In this document: positions 61,131 to 64,000 of the stretch, piece by piece
Position numbering within the stretch: the stretch's first letter is position 1
How the letters are laid out: every line of letters starts with the position of its first letter
NCBI GenBank assembly: GCA_038884575.1
Contig: JAWABQ010000001.1
Coordinates: forward strand, 37,306 to 101,305
Length of the DNA stretch: 64,000 nt
Direction of reading: 5' to 3'
DNA from: JAWAAW01 sp038884575
Lineage (GTDB): Archaea; Nanobdellota; Nanobdellia; Woesearchaeales; ARS49
Notes under the pieces: generated by a model
Told to the model about the DNA's origin: nothing
Databases searched by the model: none
Seen by the model: the letters and a program-made list of their open reading frames with translations, nothing else
Program-made: the position numbers and the translations under genes

Positions 61131-61258
61131 GCCATTGGACCTGTTGTTATTGCGATGTTCTTGTCAAGCACGAACAGCACGATTAACAAAAACAAAAGCA
61201 ATGAAACTGAAAGCACCAGCGCAAGCACTGCAGCTGGTATTTTTGCTATAAACGCCAT
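61127..61258 (-). CDS. Small one-TM protein (43 aa)
   Basis: The frame encodes MAFIAKIPAAVLALVLSVSL..., a membrane helix of about 25 residues and a short tail. The ATG follows the stop of the upstream pilin directly, and its TGA overlaps the next ATG, so it sits between two pilin genes in one operon. Confidence 0.6.
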   Translation of the reverse strand: MAFIAKIPAAVLALVLSVSLLLFLLIVLFVLDKNIAITTGPMA

Positions 61259-61585
61259 TTAGGCAGTTGCCACGCAGCACTTGTCGCATCTTACAAGGTC
61301 AGCGGACTTTGTTTCCTTTGCCTGGTTTGCTGCAATGAAAAATCCTGCCAACTCCTTTTCATAATCTTCGCATTTAACATCTGCCTGGCCATAAACAAGC
61401 TTTGCTGATGGCAGTGCCTGCGCAGCTGGATTGGTAGTAACGCATACGCCTGGGCATTCTGAGACGCCCCTGCCGAAAAATGTCATCCTTCCTGTAACCA
61501 TTGCATACAGCAGCACAAGAACAACAAGTCCAAGAATTGCAAGAATTATTGTTGTTATTGGAAGCCCTTGAGCACGTTTATCCAT
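61259..61585 (-). CDS. Archaeal type IV pilin-like protein
   Basis: The 108-residue product starts MDKRAQGLPITTIILAILGL, K-R-A-Q cut site and hydrophobic helix; the outer domain has five cysteines and ends CDKCCVATA. ATG 61585 is chosen because it matches the two other pilins; upstream codons to 61600 are not needed. TATA CTTATATACC lies near 61630 (minus strand). Confidence 0.85.
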   Translation of the reverse strand: MDKRAQGLPITTIILAILGLVVLVLLYAMVTGRMTFFGRGVSECPGVCVTTNPAAQALPSAKLVYGQADVKCEDYEKELAGFFIAANQAKETKSADLVRCDKCCVATA

Positions 61586-61662
61586 AAATATGCACCTCAT
61601 GCCTTTTTATGCTCAAGAGTGATGGCGATGGGTATATAAGTTTTACTCATCAGTTGGCTGAA

Positions 61663-61998
61663 TTATTTGCCCTTGGGCAGCAGGCCTGCCTCTTCCCTTG
61701 TGACAAATCCATCGTGGTTCTTGTCAACATAATTGCGCACCTGCCTTGCAATTTCGCAGAGATACTGGCGCTTTGCCTCCTGGTAAAATTGAACTGCCTC
61801 GCTAAGCTCCTGATGCTCCTTTTTGTTCAGCATCAAGCACTTGTATCCGCGGATGTTGTAATAAACGCTTGCACACCCGCCTGCAAGCCCGCCCACAATC
61901 CCAAGCAGCCCTGCATAAAGCGCAACAGCTCCCAAAAACTTTCTGGCAGGACTCCCTTGCTTTTTTCCCCCAACTTTTGAATCAATTGTTTCATTCAT
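61663..61998 (-). CDS. Membrane protein with C-terminal EF-hand
   Basis: The 111-residue product has a basic start, one membrane helix (about 22-45), a stretch of charged helix and, near the end, DKNHDGFVTREE, a complete EF-hand loop (D-x-N-x-D-G). Calcium binding outside the cell is expected. GGTGG before ATG 61998 decides the start. It is the partner and paralogue of the next gene. Confidence 0.75.
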   Translation of the reverse strand: MNETIDSKVGGKKQGSPARKFLGAVALYAGLLGIVGGLAGGCASVYYNIRGYKCLMLNKKEHQELSEAVQFYQEAKRQYLCEIARQVRNYVDKNHDGFVTREEAGLLPKGK

Positions 61999-62010
61999 TT
62001 TAACCACCTT

Positions 62011-62304
62011 CTATTGGTTTTTGAGATAAAACAAGACTTCCGGTTCAGTAATAATGCCATCTTTGTCCCTGTCAAGCAAACTCTCAGGACAAGGATACTT
62101 GTCCCTGACACTGTTGGCAAATGCCCTGACCTTTTCAGACTCATAAGAAAGCAGGCGGTTTTGCCTGACATTGCTCGCATATGAAATGTGCTGAAAGCTC
62201 TGGTGAATTATTGCAAAAGAGCCTGCTGCAATTACTGCAAGCACAAGCGCCTCCACAAAAGGCCCTTGCTTCCTGTGCCTGCAGATGTGCTCAAGACCAT
62301 GCAT
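62011..62304 (-). CDS. Membrane protein with C-terminal EF-hand
   Basis: The 97-residue product starts MHGLEHICRHRKQGPFVEAL, has one membrane helix (about 17-33), then a helical part and DRDKDGIITEPE, an EF-hand loop. It overlaps the end of the Lrp/AsnC gene by 14 bases and precedes the other EF-hand gene by 12, so all three form one unit. Confidence 0.75.
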   Translation of the reverse strand: MHGLEHICRHRKQGPFVEALVLAVIAAGSFAIIHQSFQHISYASNVRQNRLLSYESEKVRAFANSVRDKYPCPESLLDRDKDGIITEPEVLFYLKNQ

Positions 62305-62764
62305 CTTCCACTGCCCCCTTTGTTTCATCAGCAAGAAAGCCCTCGCGCTTAAGCTCCTCAATCACAAAATGCACCTGCTTTTCCCTGACCCCATAATTCT
62401 GCTCAAGCTTTTCGCAGAACTCCTCAAGCTCCTTCATATTCCTGAAGATGCACTCTGCAATGAAGTCATAGCCATTGTTGATCCTGGAGAGAGAATTCAC
62501 ATGGCTTGACAAAAGCAAATGCTGCCTCAGCTTATCGCGCCTTGGCTTCATTGCCTTCAAAAGCACTGTGGCACACGTTCCAAAGCCAAGCTTGTGGAAG
62601 TCAAGCAGTGCAGAAAACCTTGTGATGCCAAGCGATGCAGGAAAGCGCGTCCTGTCAAACAATGTGCTCACAGGAATGCCGGTCATCCGCGACATGTCAG
62701 TGAGCTTCATCCGCGCATTGTGCCGCAGGCAGGCTGTTATTGCCCAGTCCTTTTTCGAAATCAT
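62291..62764 (-). CDS. Lrp/AsnC-type regulator
   Basis: The 157-residue protein has an N-terminal winged helix-turn-helix like Lrp (ISKKDWAITACLRHNARMKL, then TGIPVSTLFDRTR) and a C-terminal domain with helical content. ATG 62764 is chosen because GAGGTG lies eight bases upstream. It leads the EF-hand operon and faces the AbrB-PhoU gene. It may control its own operon and the pilin genes downstream. Confidence 0.75.
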   Translation of the reverse strand: MISKKDWAITACLRHNARMKLTDMSRMTGIPVSTLFDRTRFPASLGITRFSALLDFHKLGFGTCATVLLKAMKPRRDKLRQHLLLSSHVNSLSRINNGYDFIAECIFRNMKELEEFCEKLEQNYGVREKQVHFVIEELKREGFLADETKGAVEDAWS

Positions 62765-62817
62765 CGGAATCACCTCGCAACAATCCGAAATATGTCCGGA
62801 ATGAGTATATACTTTTT

Positions 62818-62843
62818 CCATATACCATATATATCACCATATA
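62818..62843. promoter_or_regulatory. Three CCATATA repeats between divergent regulators
   Basis: CCATATA occurs at 62818-62824, 62825-62831 and 62837-62843, in the 130-bp divergent space between the Lrp/AsnC and AbrB-PhoU starts. It may be an operator shared by both. Confidence 0.35.
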
Positions 62844-62892
62844 ATCTTATACGACCGCAATTATTATAAGCAGAAGCCGCTTTCATAGGCTT

Positions 62893-63768
62893 ATGCGGCG
62901 CAAGGTGATAAAGCTGGGTGAGAATTCTTTGCTTGTCAGCCTGCCGAGCTCATGGGTGAAAAAGCACGGAATAAGCAAAGGCGACGAGGTGGAAGTCAGC
63001 GCAAGCCCCAACCATGTTGTCATAACCTCAAAGCAGTCTGAAAAGAAAAACCGCATCCTTGCCCTTGCAGAAGACCCTGAAATTGCAGCGCGCCAGATAA
63101 GAATCGCCTACAAGAAAGGCATGGACGAGCTTGAGGTCAGGTATGAGAACCCAAAGGCATATGCAGCCGCTATTTCAGAGCTCAAGAACCTGATAGGGTT
63201 TGAGGTTATTGAGTCAGGCAAAAAATACAGCAGGATAAAAAATATTGCAACAGCAGAGGCAGGGGATTTCAGCACTGTGCTCAGGCGGGTTTTCCTTACG
63301 CTGCTTGACATGGCAGAAAGCACAGAGGAATGCGCAAAAGGCTCAAAAGACGCGCTTGATCACGTAATGCTTGCCGAAAATGACATCGACAGGCTCACTG
63401 ACTTCTGCAAGCGCCTGCTAAACAAGCAGGGCGCAGAGGAAAATCATGAAATCACAATGCACTACGGCATGCTAAAGGACATTGAAAGGATTGCTGACAG
63501 TTATGCAATCATTGCAAAATCAAAAATGCCAAGGCAAGTTCAGGTCCTGCTCAGCCGGGTAAGAACACAGCTGAGGGCGCTCTATGATCTTTTCTATTCT
63601 TATGACCATACAAGGGCAGCAAACTTCCTGAAAGAGCTGAAACAGCTTGATTCCTCTGCAGAAAAAATGTTGCGTGAAAAAAGCGTTGTAGCAGTGCACC
63701 ACATTGCAGGAATCATCAAAATGCTCAATGAGATGAGCTGGGCTGTGTGCTCCCGCCCAATTCAATAA
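62893..63768 (+). CDS. AbrB-PhoU fusion regulator, second copy
   Basis: The 291-residue protein has an N-terminal AbrB-like domain (ENSLLVSLPSSWVKKHGISK) and a PhoU-like helical rest, like the 4250-5182 protein. TATA TTATTATAAG (62862-62871) gives a leaderless ATG 62893. The last residues (AVCSRPIQ) lie in a 44-base overlap with the convergent ORF at the window edge, and may not be conserved. Confidence 0.85.
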   Translation: MRRKVIKLGENSLLVSLPSSWVKKHGISKGDEVEVSASPNHVVITSKQSEKKNRILALAEDPEIAARQIRIAYKKGMDELEVRYENPKAYAAAISELKNLIGFEVIESGKKYSRIKNIATAEAGDFSTVLRRVFLTLLDMAESTEECAKGSKDALDHVMLAENDIDRLTDFCKRLLNKQGAEENHEITMHYGMLKDIERIADSYAIIAKSKMPRQVQVLLSRVRTQLRALYDLFYSYDHTRAANFLKELKQLDSSAEKMLREKSVVAVHHIAGIIKMLNEMSWAVCSRPIQ

Positions 63769-63999
63769 GCTGCTCCCGGGCTGTCCGCACTGCGCAGGAC
63801 AATTCGCTGTATGGCAATTCATCTGTATCTTTGAGCAGTTCAATGTCTTTTTCTGCATTTTCAAGGAATTTAATGGCTGTGCCATGCCTGTGCGGGTTGT
63901 TCCAGACAAAAGATGCAAAGCGCAATGCCTTGTAAGGGCTTGCCCTAAGAACCTGCTCTGGAAAGACATTAGGCGGAACTTGTCTTTCAGGTGGCACCA
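63725..63999 (-). CDS. Partial ORF at the window edge, unknown
   Basis: The frame is open to the right edge and encodes a mostly helical C-terminus (KALRFASFVWNNPHRHG; LENAEKDIELL; AVRTAREQLIELGG). Codon use is like the host's, but the start is outside the window and the end overlaps the AbrB-PhoU gene by 44 bases. No family recognised. Confidence 0.45.
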   Translation of the reverse strand, partial: VPPERQVPPNVFPEQVLRASPYKALRFASFVWNNPHRHGTAIKFLENAEKDIELLKDTDELPYSELSCAVRTAREQLIELGGSTQPSSSH

Positions 64000-64000
64000 G

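Noticed and set aside
63520..63969. Second minus-strand frame at the window edge
   Set aside because: It runs through the AbrB-PhoU gene in an unlikely frame and has poor codon pattern; the 63725-63999 frame fits better.
1..64000. CRISPR array, insertion sequences, rRNA genes
   Set aside because: No direct repeats with spacers, no transposase-like genes and no rRNA sequence were seen by eye.

Overview
The window is archaeal chromosome. Evidence: RadA and RadB recombinases, an RfcL clamp-loader subunit, an RPA-like protein, archaeal-type AspRS, GlyRS and uS2, translin, MBF1, and a tRNA with an anticodon-loop intron. Promoters show BRE/TATA boxes about 25 bp before leaderless starts, and genes inside operons use GGTG/GAGGTG ribosome sites. 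The many short one-membrane-segment proteins, the AbrB-PhoU regulators and several lineage-style small genes suggest a DPANN archaeon (Woesearchaeota/Pacearchaeota-like). That assignment rests on recalled family patterns, not on a search. Genes are dense, and only one gap exceeds 300 bp.

Layout. 0-9 kb: a YchF GTPase, a GAF-GGDEF diguanylate cyclase, a DHH phosphoesterase, an AbrB-PhoU regulator, small membrane proteins, and a GTPase/DUF2073/Zn-ribbon operon. 8.8-10.8 kb: an Mre11 nuclease and a DedA protein. 10.8-15.7 kb: aspS, a YbaK-type deacylase, tRNA-Asn (with intron), gatC, gatA and gatB, the parts needed to make Asn-tRNA by transamidation. 16.4-24.1 kb: a surface-machine locus with three related polytopic membrane proteins, two coiled-coil proteins, a ribbon-helix-helix regulator, a VirB11/TadA-type ATPase and a TadC-type platform protein. 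24.2-32.7 kb: tRNA-Phe, glyS, rfcL, valS, cysS and RNA-modification genes. 32.7-35.6 kb: an ABC exporter.

36.2-44.5 kb is a six-gene, tightly coupled operon of three GT-C-like membrane proteins, a processive GT2 glycosyltransferase and two related thioredoxin-fold proteins that lack the CXXC motif; it is probably a surface glycosylation system. 44.6-51.6 kb holds RadB, uS2, ThpR, a TRAM/RGG protein, RadA, a small conserved protein and an RPA-like protein. 51.7-62.8 kb is a block of at least fourteen exported or membrane-anchored proteins, almost all with a pilin-like (class III) N-terminus. They sit in several operons and end with twin EF-hand membrane proteins under an Lrp/AsnC-type regulator. 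A second AbrB-PhoU gene and a truncated ORF close the window.

The most striking possibility is one cell-surface system spread over the window: motor and platform (16-24 kb), pilin-like subunits (51-62 kb, plus cysteine-tailed relatives at 2-6.5 kb) and a glycosylation operon (36-44 kb). No prepilin peptidase was seen, and the functional link between these blocks is inference.
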